Shown: positions 58,101 through 60,587, numbered from the stretch's first letter. The stretch: DNA of 64,000 bases from Mactra quadrangularis (GCA_025267735.1 CM046293.1:7030560-7094559); one strand, 5' to 3'. Translations and numbers: made by a program. Notes: a model not told the origin generated them from the letters alone.

Positions 58101-60587
58101 TAGAAGATCGCAGAGGTAGCTTCAATAAACATGATGTATTACATTACTGTATGTTACTCTTAATGCCTTGTTTAGGAAATACTTTGTTTGGGTTTTACGG
58201 CACATCAACACAGAAAGGTTATATCACGCTTTAGGAAATAGTAACAATTGTATGATTACATTTTCATTATGTCTAATGGTTTAAAATGTTTGTGTAGAAC
58301 AATTAAAGCATTGATTGAGTTTTCAGGTCTGCTCCTGAGGTTCAGAATTGTTAGGACTCGAGAAAAGAGTTCCTTTCTTGTAAGTAAAAAGTGATCATAA
58401 AACAATAACATTCAGAAATTTCATTTATTTTAAATTTTGAACTTTCACCCATGTAATTATATTTTTATTTATATGATTGTAAGGAAAATCGCGGGCTTTG
58501 CACAAAACAGCCGTAACTCACTCTTTTTTAAATTGAGTTACGACCATTTTGCGCTAAGCCCACAAAATGTATGTTTTGTTTTCTTCTGTTCAGTAATATG
58601 TTTTGGATTATAAAAATGTTGTTATTATATTTTTTCAGCCCCTAAAGTAGATAATATTACGTTAACAAGTGCTAATGTAGAATGGCAAACATGTCGACCA
58701 ATGGGTACAGATAGAATCATATATATATTACAATTACAGTGTAAAGATCATGAATACAAACAGGTACAAAACTCTAGCTTTCAAATACAGTCAAATTCTA
58801 CCATAAGGACCAGTGCTGCTTTTCACAAAAATTCTTACGAAAAAAATCTTCGTAAGTCAAAAGCAAGAAACATTAATAATACGCTCATTTTTTGGCTTAT
58901 CAATTCCAAATATTATAGAATTGTGTAGAATATTGTGTAGAATATTGTATACCTTTTGAATATCATATTATATTTATGCTTATTATCCATCTGACTTTGA
59001 AATGCTGATAATCTGAAATTAACTTATGATAACTTTTTTCGTGAGAATTTTTGTGAAAAGCACCTCATATTTCTTATTACAAAATCATGCTTAGGACCAT
59101 CTTGGTTTTTGCAAAATCCTGGCCTCAGTTTCACCTACAAACTTAAGTACAAACTCAATAACAGACTCAAGTGTTTTTGGTCTCTAAATAGTGTGTAAAT
59201 GCAGTTGAAATGGTTATTAGATGATCATAATAATGAAAATACGTAAAATGTATTTACATAAAATATCATGGGTTTGATTATAAACTCTAAGGCACAAAAT
59301 CAATTTTCACTTGAGACTAAACTCAAGAGTTCATTAACAGACTCAAATTATAAAAATTAAATTAACCCTTATTCAAACATGTAAATTGGCTTTATTTCCT
59401 ATAATATAGCCTTGGAATCACTACTTAGATTTTCTAATGATACTACATTTGTTGTAACATTGATTACATAAGTAAAATTAATTATCAAAACGTAAGATTG
59501 AGTTTGAGTACAAAGTTGAGTTTTTTCGTGAAAGTGGGCCCTGCAATTTTTTATGATTTTTAGTCCTAGATTTTTTACTTAAGTGGAAAAAGGTCCCTAT
59601 ATTAAGACCATTATTGATTTTGTTGATCTAATTGTGGAACTTAACTATAAATATGGGGCATTTTCCGCAAGGAAATTGCTAGATAGCGCTTTGTCCTCTG
59701 GTACCTTTCTTGCACCAAAAGTATTTACTATGTGACACCAAATCGAGGGTACCAGGGGACTAAGCGCTAGCTGGCAATTGCCTTGCGGAACGTGCCCTTA
59801 ATAGACCTTGTAGCAGAAAGTCAACTTTATATATATAGAAAAAAAATAATTATTCTGTGATTGGCTTTTTAAATAGTTTTATCCTTCTTAATCTTTGCGA
59901 TGTATAAAACTGCTGGTTTACAGATTTGAACGTTCATATGAGATTTTCTAAAACTTTCAAAATTGTGTAGAAACATTTAGGAAGCAGTGTTCTAATAATG
60001 ACTGTTTTTGTACAAATGAACCTACAACAGTTAAAGATGACATGGCTCTTATACTCCCTTGTCTTCCCTTGGCTAACTTAAACAACCGTATGGTAGAGTG
60101 TACAACTCATAAGTATGCGGGTGCAATTCAAGTTTAAACCATGAATTTTTATCTGGTTACAAATTGCACCTAACATAGATTATCCGCTAGAAATTTTGTG
60201 GTTGCATTCTAAGATTCTCCCATTTAAAGTCGAGGTTAAATTTGTTGGTGTTTCAATTTTACTATTCTATTTATATATTTACAGGTATATAAAGGAAGTG
60301 AGACATGTTATAGACTAGATAACTTACATTGTAAGTCTGACTATCAAGTAAGAGTATGTGCAATTAGACTGTGTAACGATGACACTGAGATACCTGGAGC
60401 TTTTAGTCCTGGTCACAACTTCTCTACAGCCAGTCCGGAGCCTATAAAGACTGTTTTACCACAAGTGACTGAAACACGCGTATCCGAACCAAGACAATTG
60501 ACCGACCAACAATTAACAGCGATATTCATCGTTGGTTTTATGGTAGTGGCTGTGTTAATAGCATGTATTGCGCAACCTTTTTTATAA
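1965..60587 (+). CDS. FNDC3: FNDC3 orthologue (FNDC3A/FNDC3B-like), 22-exon gene model
   Basis: Join of 22 exons listed separately below; 3522 coding bases, 1173 residues, close to the roughly 1200 of human FNDC3A and FNDC3B. Order of parts: Tyr/Asn/Gly-rich N-terminus (1-74), conserved PPGHFVQQIVDENG motif (near 90), Pro/His/Gln-rich linker (131-198), basic segment (210-238), nine FN3 domains at about 278-372, 373-470, 471-560, 561-658, 659-757, 758-848, 849-940, 941-1031 and 1032-1126, then a hydrophobic segment at about 1150-1173. Diagnostic FNDC3 strings include KGKIHPHSFRITWDPPKDDG, EPHDNGSEIIAYNIDIGDKQ and PPKLECCG. Vertebrate FNDC3 proteins are tail-anchored in secretory-pathway membranes; mouse FNDC3A is needed for spermatid-Sertoli adhesion and FNDC3B affects adipocyte and bone differentiation. 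That this orthologue does the same is inference. All splice sites are GT-AG with matching phases. The vertebrate duplication into A and B postdates this lineage, so one symbol is used. Exon 1 is the weak point. Confidence 0.93.
2232..2433. mobile_element. MITE with CAGGG ends and 5-bp target duplication
   Basis: 202 bp. Left end CAGGGGTGTGGAAT, right end the near-complement ATTTCCACATCCCTG; flanked by direct ATGAG copies at 2227-2231 and 2434-2438. Sits 44 bases after the exon 1 donor. Contains several GACAAGT/ACTTGTC motifs, shared with the element at 15203-15365. No coding capacity; hAT-like is a guess from the CAG ends. Confidence 0.75.
2555..3296. repeat. Minisatellite A, 57-bp unit, about 13 copies
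   Basis: Unit begins ATGCCTTCATTTCG and ends CATACATTGTACAG; 57 bases. The last four copies are nearly identical (GCCAGAAAAG variant), the first few more diverged. Because 57 is 3x19, open frames run through it on both strands and encode 19-residue repeats; no evidence of translation. Confidence 0.95.
4098..4484 (+). mobile_element. Composite inverted-repeat element carrying three CRE sites (copy 1)
   Basis: Two back-to-back hairpins. 4106-4246 pairs GTCAACTTTGGTGTAAGAT with ATCTTAAACCAAAGTTGAC; 4260-4484 is bounded by TTTCTTTCATGCTTA and TAAAGCATGAAAGAAA. Perfect TGACGTCA palindromes lie at 4319-4326, 4341-4348 and 4363-4370, exactly 22 bp apart. A second copy in inverse orientation lies at 6938-7300. 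Confidence 0.8.
4319..4370. promoter_or_regulatory. Triplet of TGACGTCA (CRE-type) sites at 22-bp spacing
   Basis: Three perfect 8-bp CREB/ATF consensus palindromes inside the repeat element. The sequence match is exact; function in intron 1 of FNDC3 is untested. Confidence 0.45.
4990..6108. repeat. Minisatellite, 17-bp unit, about 65 copies
   Basis: Unit CAACAACAGTCACCTCT with a main variant having AATCACC instead of AGTCACC, plus rarer CCCAACA and TTAACA forms. The array is about 1.1 kb. Since 17 is not a multiple of three, open frames through it read a 51-base cycle; they are not genes. Confidence 0.95.
6422..6717 (-). mobile_element. tRNA-derived SINE, family S2 (complete copy)
   Basis: Read on the minus strand it starts with a tRNA-like head: A box TAGCGCAGTTGG and B box GGTTCGAATCC, then a conserved body and 3' end ACGGCATTAAATC with poly-A-like tail. 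Flanked by 12-bp direct repeats CTTTAGGTCTTC at 6410-6421 and 6718-6729, marking a retrotransposition event. Confidence 0.9.
6938..7300 (-). mobile_element. Composite inverted-repeat element (copy 2, inverse orientation)
   Basis: Reverse-oriented relative of 4098-4484, with the same two hairpins. Its three CRE-equivalents are at 7051-7058, 7073-7080 and 7095-7102, again 22 bp apart, but each carries one substitution (TGACATCA, TGACATCA, AGACGTCA). Confidence 0.8.
7320..7372 (+). mobile_element. SINE 3' tail fragment
   Basis: GTTGAAATGGCATTAAACCC followed by (TAAA)n, the 3' end shared by SINE families S1 and S2. Nothing of the tRNA head remains. Confidence 0.5.
8161..8367. mobile_element. Palindromic MITE, long terminal inverted repeats
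   Basis: 207 bp, of which roughly the outer 65 bases on each side are inverted copies starting GGGCTGAGTTCAGTT, with few mismatches (GAACGTTACA, ATACATTCGGAAC). No clear target duplication: flanks are CACT and TGAT. No coding capacity. Confidence 0.8.
8440..8712 (+). repeat. Dispersed repeat D, copy 1
   Basis: Contains TTTCTGCCATTTATTGTCAG and GTGGTTTCCACATTA, ending TTTCTTGTT. Related copies at 29285-29552 and 62537-62872, all on the same strand. Class unknown; no terminal repeats seen. Confidence 0.8.
10430..11190. repeat. Diverged tandem repeat around TTCATTCTGGTAAA
   Basis: About 18 spaced occurrences of TGGTTCATTCTGGTAAA or close variants at irregular spacing, interrupted by 10690-10870. 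An old, decayed minisatellite. Confidence 0.65.
11533..13353. repeat. Minisatellite B, 57-bp unit, about 32 copies
   Basis: Unit contains GTGTGAGAGATTATACCGTA and CCTGTGTCTGTGTGCTG; period 57 measured between successive copies (for example 11594 and 11651). A shorter variant with GTGTGAGATTTTACTG recurs several times, indicating higher-order duplication of blocks. Open frames of 19-residue repeats run through it; not considered genes. Confidence 0.95.
14010..14199. mobile_element. Harbinger-like MITE (family P), one end lost
   Basis: Left end GGCCAGAACAAGTTGATCAT preceded by TAA; right side ends at ATGATCAACTTGTAC without the terminal GTGGCC. Body as in the intact copies at 21622-21823, 32647-32860 and 36905-37118. 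Confidence 0.75.
15203..15365. mobile_element. MITE with CAGGGCCAG ends and 5-bp target duplication
   Basis: 163 bp. Ends CAGGGCCAGAGA and TCGCTGGCCCTG; flanked by CTTAT at 15198-15202 and 15366-15370. Contains three GGACAAGT motifs. A right-end fragment of the same family is at 31250-31326. Confidence 0.75.
15880..16115 (+). mobile_element. tRNA-like SINE, family S3
   Basis: Head AGTAGTCCAGTGGTTAGG resembles a tRNA A box; body TTGAGCAAGA, CAGGTGTAAATGG and end GCACTTTAACTTTTT match the copy at 42215-42452. B box is degraded. Confidence 0.65.
16227..16308. repeat. 82-bp hairpin repeat
   Basis: Arms 16227-16250 and 16285-16308 are inverted copies (left AATTTGAGGGTTGCC, right complement) with about three mismatches. 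A diverged right arm also appears at 13381-13412. Confidence 0.65.
16752..17120. repeat. Degenerate 26-bp tandem repeat
   Basis: Around 14 copies of AGGGAGGTAATTTTGTCTTC with CTCACA spacers; period 26 where measured (16761 to 16787). Confidence 0.85.
17720..17878 (-). mobile_element. SINE S2 fragment
   Basis: Minus-strand match to the 3' body of family S2 (CTTTGGCAAGGGCCGGCAAC region); tRNA head missing. Confidence 0.6.
18422..18473. repeat. GAT-rich trinucleotide microsatellite
   Basis: GATGATGATGATGGGGATGA and continuing imperfect GAT/GGT units. Confidence 0.8.
19276..19549 (+). mobile_element. tRNA-derived SINE, family S2 (near complete)
   Basis: A box TAGCGCAGTTGATAG, B box GGGTTGAATCCCACC, body, and 3' end GACACGGCCTTAAACCCAG plus A-run. 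Same strand as the gene. Target duplication not seen. Confidence 0.85.
20241..20592. mobile_element. Tc1/mariner-like MITE, copy 1
   Basis: 352 bp with inverted ends CAGTACCCACCAAAAGTTTT and the complement ending GGTGGGTACTG, flanked by TA on both sides (20239-20240, 20593-20594), the target of Tc1/mariner elements. No transposase reading frame. Confidence 0.8.
21622..21823. mobile_element. Harbinger-like MITE (family P), intact
   Basis: 202 bp, inverted ends GGCCACAACAAGTTGATCAT, flanked by TAA at 21619-21621 and 21824-21826. Three-base TAA/TTA duplications are typical of PIF/Harbinger elements. Confidence 0.85.
22631..22960. mobile_element. Probable inverted-repeat element, GC-richer than surroundings
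   Basis: Bounded by CAGTCCCATAAA and its exact complement TTTATGGGACTG. The inside (22660-22940) is clearly more GC-rich than the region. Target duplication not identified. A 107-residue open frame overlaps it but has no recognisable family. Confidence 0.55.
23724..25166. mobile_element. hAT-like non-autonomous element, 1443 bp, nested
   Basis: Ends TAGTGATG and CATCACTA, matching the hAT terminal rule YARNG, flanked by the 8-bp direct repeat GCGCATAA at 23716-23723 and 25167-25174. Subterminal ATCGATTA/AATCGATT motifs at both ends, and a perfect 17-bp-arm hairpin at 25071-25110. No transposase frame. It splits an older family-H hairpin repeat, whose halves lie at about 23707-23723 and 25175-25227. 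Confidence 0.88.
25071..25110. repeat. Perfect hairpin inside the hAT-like element
   Basis: Arms 25071-25087 (AGCGACAATCGATTTTC) and 25094-25110 are exact complements around a 6-base loop. Subterminal position suggests a transposase-binding or structural role. Confidence 0.85.
25923..26089 (+). CDS. FNDC3: FNDC3 exon 2: conserved PPG-VIDENG motif
   Basis: Residues 75-130. Acceptor TTCCAG, donor ACG|GTACGT, phase 1 in and phase 0 out. The sequence PPIPMPMQMPPGHFVQQI followed by VDENGILTHVILSPQ aligns with the N-terminal region of human FNDC3A and FNDC3B (there PPGY-QVIED-GVRRVVV-PQ), the only strongly conserved block before the FN3 array. This exon identifies the gene's 5' side independently of exon 1. 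An ATG at 25940 is an alternative start. Confidence 0.9.
26090..28273 (+). other. FNDC3: FNDC3 intron 2
   Basis: Phase-0 intron. Its one clear inhabitant is the element at 27056-27638. The rest is AT-rich sequence in which I see nothing. Confidence 0.8.
27056..27638. mobile_element. Harbinger-like element, 583 bp, TAA target
   Basis: Inverted ends GGCTAGCATTCCATAGTT, extending imperfectly for some 60 bases, flanked by TAA at 27053-27055 and 27639-27641. Open frames inside are short and unrecognised. Different family from the GGCCACAAC MITEs. Confidence 0.85.
28274..28475 (+). CDS. FNDC3: FNDC3 exon 3: Pro/His/Gln-rich linker
   Basis: Residues 131-198. Acceptor TTTCAG, donor CAAG|GTAAGA, phase 0 in and phase 1 out. 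Encodes a low-complexity segment (YYPHFGAPYSTHPQYPSPHP, then repeated H-Q-H-G and C-H-Q-H-G motifs). Vertebrate FNDC3 proteins carry a similar Pro/His/Tyr-rich disordered linker here. Two Cys-His-containing motifs (MCHQHG and PCNNHG) resemble each other but do not make a zinc finger I recognise. Confidence 0.88.
29285..29552 (+). repeat. Dispersed repeat D, copy 2
   Basis: Same core TTTCTGCCATTTATTGTCAG and end GTGGTTTCCACATTACATTT as the copies at 8440 and 62537. Confidence 0.8.
31101..31235 (+). mobile_element. SINE S2 fragment with B box
   Basis: GGGTTTGAATCCCACCCGG (B box region) then CCTTCCATAAAAATTTGACA, matching S2. Truncated at both ends. Confidence 0.7.
31573..31641. repeat. Short hairpin repeat (family H, copy 2)
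   Basis: 69 bp; GGCTTAGTGCAAAATGGTCA pairs with TGACTATTTTGCGCTAAGCC. The most symmetrical copy; its transcript would fold into one long stem. Confidence 0.8.
32097..32328 (+). mobile_element. SINE S1, 5'-truncated
   Basis: Retains B box GGTACGATTCCC, the central CCAATGATTCTTAATAATG, the CTTTCCAGGAGGAGTGAGTA block and 3' end GGCGTTAAACCCAAACAAA. Preceded by a CAACTC/GAGTTG inverted-repeat patch (31985-32096). Confidence 0.75.
32647..32860. mobile_element. Harbinger-like MITE (family P), intact
   Basis: 214 bp, ends GGCCACAATTAGTTGAT and ATCAACTTGTTGTGGCC, flanked by TTA at 32644-32646 and 32861-32863. Confidence 0.85.
33106..33180 (+). mobile_element. SINE S3 head fragment
   Basis: GCAGTGGTCCAGTGGTAGGG followed by a short GGGATCAAACC, as in the S3 copy at 42215. 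Confidence 0.5.
33672..33942 (-). mobile_element. SINE S2, near complete
   Basis: Minus-strand S2: TTTAAAGGTATGTT tail side, GCGCACCTAACCTAGCTTTC, CCTTCCACAAGGCAGGAAAC and a degraded B box GGGATTCAAACCC. Confidence 0.8.
34651..35038. mobile_element. Tc1/mariner-like MITE, copy 2 (inverse orientation)
   Basis: 388 bp, ends CAGTACCCACTAAAAGTTTG and GGTGGGTACTG, flanked by TA (34649-34650 and 35039-35040). The interior matches the reverse of 20241-20592. Confidence 0.8.
35900..35958. mobile_element. Half of a family P MITE
   Basis: TTGCTTGCTCACCCCATTAT through CACATGAACAATTTGTTGAG to GGCC TTA; only one side survives. Confidence 0.6.
36083..36205 (+). CDS. FNDC3: FNDC3 exon 4: basic charged segment
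   Basis: Residues 198-239. Acceptor TTTCAG, donor CAAG|GTACGC, phase 1 on both sides. Encodes GPSPPLSMDERTNTARLRMR followed by KKLREKENFYNRGPPRRLKKQ. The core RLRMRKKLREKE matches the RLQKKLKDRQ helix of vertebrate FNDC3A/B, so it is a conserved basic, probably helical, segment before the FN3 array. Confidence 0.9.
36410..36790. repeat. Degenerate tandem repeat, period about 82 bp
   Basis: Four to five copies of ATGCATCTGACTTGACATCC, ACTAGCTATATCCAC and GTTTACACATGTGATGCTA, directly downstream of exon 4. Confidence 0.8.
36905..37118. mobile_element. Harbinger-like MITE (family P), intact
   Basis: 214 bp, ends GGCCACAACAAGTTGAT and ATCAATTTGTTGTGGCC, flanked by TTA at 36902-36904 and 37119-37121. 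Confidence 0.85.
38760..38818. repeat. CAGT-rich tetranucleotide microsatellite
   Basis: AGTCAGTC units interspersed with TTGGT and GGTGGG. A similar patch lies at 46755-46805. Confidence 0.75.
39333..39457 (+). CDS. FNDC3: FNDC3 exon 5: acidic linker into first FN3
   Basis: Residues 239-280. Acceptor TTGCAG, donor AAG|GTAGGG, phase 1 in and phase 0 out. Ser/Gln/Glu-rich linker ending in IVSLLSKMPAPK, equivalent to the human segment ALLSNIVKPVASDIQA that leads into FN3-1. Confidence 0.88.
39640..39930 (-). mobile_element. SINE S2, near complete
   Basis: Minus-strand copy in intron 5: tail TTTGGTTTAACTCCGTAGC, body GCGCACCTAACCTAGCTTTC, degraded A box complement CAACTGCGCTA. Confidence 0.8.
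40046..40185 (+). CDS. FNDC3: FNDC3 exon 6: FN3-1, first part
   Basis: Residues 281-327. Acceptor TTCCAG, donor AC|GTAAGT, phase 0 in and phase 2 out. Begins VTADIEPRSALIQLSAP, the first beta strands of FN3-1, although the usual Trp of strand B is replaced by Leu in LIQLS. Continues CYELVICEKCPNAKYNIVYT, corresponding to YEVLIS-KDGKYKSVY in human FNDC3A. Confidence 0.9.
40685..40744 (+). CDS. FNDC3: FNDC3 exon 7: FN3-1, 60-base exon
   Basis: Residues 327-347, only 60 bases. Acceptor TTTACAG, donor CAA|GTAAGA, phase 2 on both sides. Encodes GDATEITLKDLKPNTEYLLK, the E-F strand part with the L-P-x-T-x-Y signature of FN3 domains. Human counterpart: GEETNITLNDLKPAMDYHAK. Confidence 0.93.
41312..41450 (+). 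CDS. FNDC3: FNDC3 exon 8: end of FN3-1 and start of FN3-2
   Basis: Residues 347-393. Acceptor TTACAG, donor AAT|GTAAGT, phase 2 in and phase 0 out. Encodes VCTIYEDLRGSFTEAISFKT then CEPDQPQPPKLQLKSKTSLV and LKWN; human has CEPDIPNPPRIANRTKNSLTLQWK. The exon boundary falls just after the strand-B Trp, as in several other exons of this gene. Confidence 0.93.
41495..41860. repeat. Degenerate tandem repeat of TTGAAAAGTATTTGAAAAAG
   Basis: About ten copies at about 36-bp spacing with GGGCCTAG spacers, starting 45 bases after the exon 8 donor. Confidence 0.75.
41981..42159 (+). CDS. FNDC3: FNDC3 exon 9: most of FN3-2
   Basis: Residues 394-453. Acceptor TTTCAG, donor AAAAG|GTAAGG, phase 0 in and phase 2 out. 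Encodes APCENGSKISAYVLECELDE, then YNGSQKQYRVSKLTAATKYT and FRLAAINGVGK. This is the highly conserved FN3-2 (human APSDNGSKIQNFVLEWDEG and GSQKQFKITKLSPAM). Confidence 0.95.
42215..42452 (+). mobile_element. tRNA-like SINE, family S3
   Basis: GCAGTGGTCCAGTGGTAAG head, B-box-like AGTTTGATCCCCACT, body ACCCAGGTGTAAATGGG and end GCACTTTAACTTTTTT. In intron 9. Confidence 0.75.
42764..42926 (+). CDS. FNDC3: FNDC3 exon 10: end of FN3-2 and first half of FN3-3
   Basis: Residues 453-507. Acceptor TTTTCAG, phase 2 in and phase 0 out. Encodes LYSDLVEYCTSGSAPSQPDP then MLSECYVTELTISWIKRPK and ends DDMIS. The donor TCT|GTTAGT is a weak match to GTAAGT, and the frame stays open into the intron for 220 further codons made mostly of CAT/CAC (see findings). 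Joining to exon 11 gives MIS-GHGFIPVYNG, matching human TSGYGFKPKYDG, which fixes the donor. Confidence 0.93.
42955..43525. repeat. CAT/CAC trinucleotide tract in intron 10
   Basis: About 570 bases made almost only of CAT and CAC triplets, with CAA and TCATAC interruptions recurring every 40-80 bases. Starts 29 bases after the exon 10 donor and is open in the gene's frame. Confidence 0.97.
43685..45644. mobile_element. DNA transposon, 1960 bp, CAGG ends, 6-bp target duplication
   Basis: Exact 15-bp inverted ends CAGGCTGTCAACCAA; flanked by GGACTG at 43679-43684 and 45645-45650. Both subterminal zones carry many TTCCTATATTT motifs (43700-43830 and 45540-45625). No transposase frame. Fills most of intron 10. 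Superfamily not assigned. Confidence 0.85.
46107..46193 (+). CDS. FNDC3: FNDC3 exon 11: FN3-3, second half
   Basis: Residues 508-536, 87 bases. Acceptor TTTCAG, donor AGG|GTAAGT, phase 0 on both sides. Encodes GHGFIPVYNGPQLSHKISGL then TRNKEYRFR, the C'-F strands of FN3-3 (human GYGFKPKYDGEDLAYTVKNL, RRSTKYKFK). Confidence 0.94.
46604..46742 (+). CDS. FNDC3: FNDC3 exon 12: end of FN3-3 and start of FN3-4
   Basis: Residues 537-583. Acceptor TTACAG, donor TGGG|GTAAGT, phase 0 in and phase 1 out. Encodes LQARNEEGSSQWSDIVTYKT then GRPDPPSKPQIKGKIHPHSF and RITW. The KGKIH-HSF-ITW block is nearly identical to human FNDC3A. Confidence 0.96.
47368..47433 (+). CDS. FNDC3: FNDC3 exon 13: FN3-4, 66-base exon
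   Basis: Residues 583-605. Acceptor TTTCAG, donor CAAG|GTAGGT, phase 1 on both sides. Encodes DPPKDDGGSEITKYIVELDD then GQ; human has DPPKDNGGATINKYVVEMAEG. Confidence 0.95.
48068..49608 (+). mobile_element. Tandem-array element with hairpin-type ends (pearl-like)
   Basis: Head AGCTCGACTTTTCGAAG with a GCGTTGGC-rich patch (48108-48156), then about eight diverged copies of a 150-170-bp unit containing GGATGAATTATT and GAGTTATTGCCC, then tail CCCGAAAAGTCGAGCGCGC and CTCTTGTTA. Unique head and tail around tandem units recall bivalve pearl elements; that link is from memory and inference. Confidence 0.7.
49949..50162 (+). mobile_element. tRNA-like SINE, family S4
   Basis: Head GGTGGCCGAGCAGTTACAA resembles a Leu/Ser-type tRNA A box; TTCAAATTCCATCC is the B-box position. 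Shares TCCTTGAGCAAGAAACTTTA with S3 and matches 51757-51975. Confidence 0.7.
50369..50481 (+). CDS. FNDC3: FNDC3 exon 14: FN3-4, second half
   Basis: Residues 605-642. Acceptor TTGTAG, donor GAT|GTAAGT, phase 1 in and phase 0 out. Encodes GYEMIFEGNEREHQCHELIP then GKTYRMRVAACSVGGRSD; human has WEMIYSGATREHLCDRLNPG and FYRLRVYCISDGGQSA. The loop before YEM is several residues shorter than in human. Confidence 0.94.
51106..51211 (+). CDS. FNDC3: FNDC3 exon 15: end of FN3-4 and start of FN3-5
   Basis: Residues 643-678. Acceptor ATACAG, donor TGGG|GTAAGT, phase 0 in and phase 1 out. Encodes FSEVCNATTQSVPPGQCSVP then KLQGKPKATSLHLRW; human has VPPGPCLPPRLQGRPKAKEI and QLRWG. Confidence 0.95.
51676..51702. 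mobile_element. Tc1/mariner-like MITE end fragment
   Basis: GTCTCCAAACCTAAGGTGGG then CACTG, matching the right end of the elements at 20241 and 34651. Confidence 0.6.
51757..51975 (+). mobile_element. tRNA-like SINE, family S4 (diverged)
   Basis: GGAGCATGGTCACCACATTA head, GCAGGACACTTTATCC and TTGTTTCACAATTTAGCTGA tail, parallel to 49949-50162. Confidence 0.65.
52160..52212. repeat. TTA microsatellite
   Basis: About 13 perfect TTA/ATT units followed by GATTAT units. Confidence 0.95.
52803..52975 (+). CDS. FNDC3: FNDC3 exon 16: most of FN3-5
   Basis: Residues 678-735. Acceptor TTTAG, donor GGG|GTATGT, phase 1 in and phase 0 out. Encodes GYPENNGGAPVIEFAAQMIL, then SREVYKGRDLDCIVAGLSPG and RPYLFQVRAFNRAG. 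Human: PREVYQGSEVECTVSSLLPG. Confidence 0.95.
53205..53385 (+). mobile_element. SINE S2 fragment
   Basis: CCTTTCCATGAAAATATGAC, GGTAGGTGAGTACTGGTTAT and CAGGAAAGCTAGGCTAGGTG, ending GACGTAGTATTTAACTCAG. tRNA head lost. Confidence 0.75.
53422..53613 (+). CDS. FNDC3: FNDC3 exon 17: end of FN3-5 and first half of FN3-6
   Basis: Residues 736-799. Acceptor AAACAG, donor CAG|GTAAGT, phase 0 on both sides. Encodes GGPWSEPLEVVSGAGVPDPP, then CMFRSAHSALIQWEGPFNNG and ATITDYRLEWQLKSDEDFSQ. Human: CRSATCAQVNWEVPLSNGTD. Confidence 0.95.
54434..54732 (+). mobile_element. tRNA-derived SINE, family S1 (complete copy)
   Basis: Head GCCCGGCTAGCTCAGTTGG (A box) and GGGTTCGATTCC (B box), body, then 3' end CGGCTTTAAACCCAAC and ACAAACAAAC tail. 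Direct repeats AGTAATGG at 54426-54433 and 54733-54740. Confidence 0.9.
54950..55278 (+). CDS. FNDC3: FNDC3 exon 18: FN3-6 second half and most of FN3-7
   Basis: Residues 800-909; the largest coding exon at 329 bases. Acceptor TTTTCAG, donor TATAA|GTATGT, phase 0 in and phase 2 out. Encodes LYYGPSTSFEVKGLNPATSY, then CTTPPSSPSSVVSIRANPSA and EPHDNGSEIIAYNIDIGDKQ; human has EKPCDHGSEILAYSIDFGDKQ. Here two half-domains share one exon with no intron at the domain border. Confidence 0.96.
55959..56261 (+). mobile_element. tRNA-derived SINE, family S1
   Basis: A box TGGCTAGCTCAGTTAGAAG, B box degraded (ATTCCCAGG), body and 3' end AGCGTTAAACCCAAC followed by an A run. In intron 18, about 110 bases before exon 19. 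Confidence 0.85.
56372..56572 (+). CDS. FNDC3: FNDC3 exon 19: end of FN3-7 and first half of FN3-8
   Basis: Residues 909-976. Acceptor TTTTTCAG, donor GGAAG|GTAAGT, phase 2 on both sides. Encodes VRIQAVNGIGAGAFSTAVKF, then TRALPPSPPKLECCGITHNS and IKLKWGEG. The RIQA-N-(I/L)GAG-FS and PP-PP(K/R)LEC blocks are FNDC3 hallmarks. Confidence 0.96.
57472..57638 (+). CDS. FNDC3: FNDC3 exon 20: FN3-8 second half, donor altered by a SINE
   Basis: Residues 976-1032. Acceptor TTTACAG, phase 2 in and phase 1 out. Encodes YQEVYKGQASTCRVNRLSEQ, then NYDFRIYASNDAGSGPYSDS and ends TAPPPALK, matching human (V/T)(P)ALK-APK across the junction to exon 21. The donor AAAAG|GTTTGT is formed from a SINE target-site duplication plus SINE tail; an identical AAAAG|GT copy lies 328 bases downstream. 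Confidence 0.93.
57641..57955 (-). mobile_element. tRNA-derived SINE, family S1, inserted at the exon 20 donor
   Basis: Minus-strand S1: tail side TTGTTTTGTTTGTTTTTGTT and GGGTTTTAACGCCG, head side CCAACTGAGGTAGCCGGGCG. Flanked by the 13-bp direct repeat AGCATTAAAAGGT at 57628-57640 and 57956-57968. The repeat contains the last 11 bases of exon 20 plus the donor GT. Confidence 0.93.
58493..58562. repeat. Short hairpin repeat (family H, copy 4)
   Basis: 70 bp; right arm GAGTTACGACCATTTTGCGC TAAGCCC, left arm diverged complement. Confidence 0.75.
58639..58763 (+). CDS. FNDC3: FNDC3 exon 21: FN3-9, first half
   Basis: Residues 1032-1073. Acceptor TTTTTCAG, donor CAG|GTACAA, phase 1 in and phase 0 out. 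Encodes APKVDNITLTSANVEWQTCR then DRIIYILQLQCKDHEYKQ. Human: APKIEKV-DHICEITWECLQ and PVIYSLQVMLGKDSEFKQ. Confidence 0.95.
58817..59066. mobile_element. MITE in intron 21
   Basis: Inverted ends around TGCTTTTCACAAAAATTCTT and its complement; about 250 bp. Target duplication not clear. Confidence 0.7.
59128..59543. mobile_element. MITE in intron 21 with long imperfect ends
   Basis: Left GGCCTCAGTTTCACCTACAA, right complement ends TTTCGTGAAAGTGGGCCC; CAAACTCAA motifs on both sides. About 415 bp. Confidence 0.6.
59656..59797. mobile_element. Palindromic MITE in intron 21
   Basis: 142 bp, almost wholly inverted repeat: TTCCGCAAGGAAATTGCTAG and CTAGCTGGCAATTGCCTTGC, with GGTACC near the centre of each arm. 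Confidence 0.75.
60285..60587 (+). CDS. FNDC3: FNDC3 exon 22: end of FN3-9 and C-terminal membrane anchor
   Basis: Residues 1074-1173 and TAA stop. Acceptor TTTACAG, phase 0. Encodes VYKGSETCYRLDNLHCKSDY then QVRVCAIRLCNDD, a Ser/Pro/Thr/Glu stalk, LTDQQLTAIFIVGFMVVAVL and IACIAQPFL. The stalk-to-anchor border parallels human LSDEQCAAVILVLF. A single hydrophobic helix within about 25 residues of the C-terminus and no signal peptide indicate a tail-anchored protein with its FN3 array on the cytosolic side, as proposed for vertebrate FNDC3. Confidence 0.96.
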   Translation, partial: VYKGSETCYRLDNLHCKSDYQVRVCAIRLCNDDTEIPGAFSPGHNFSTASPEPIKTVLPQVTETRVSEPRQLTDQQLTAIFIVGFMVVAVLIACIAQPFL

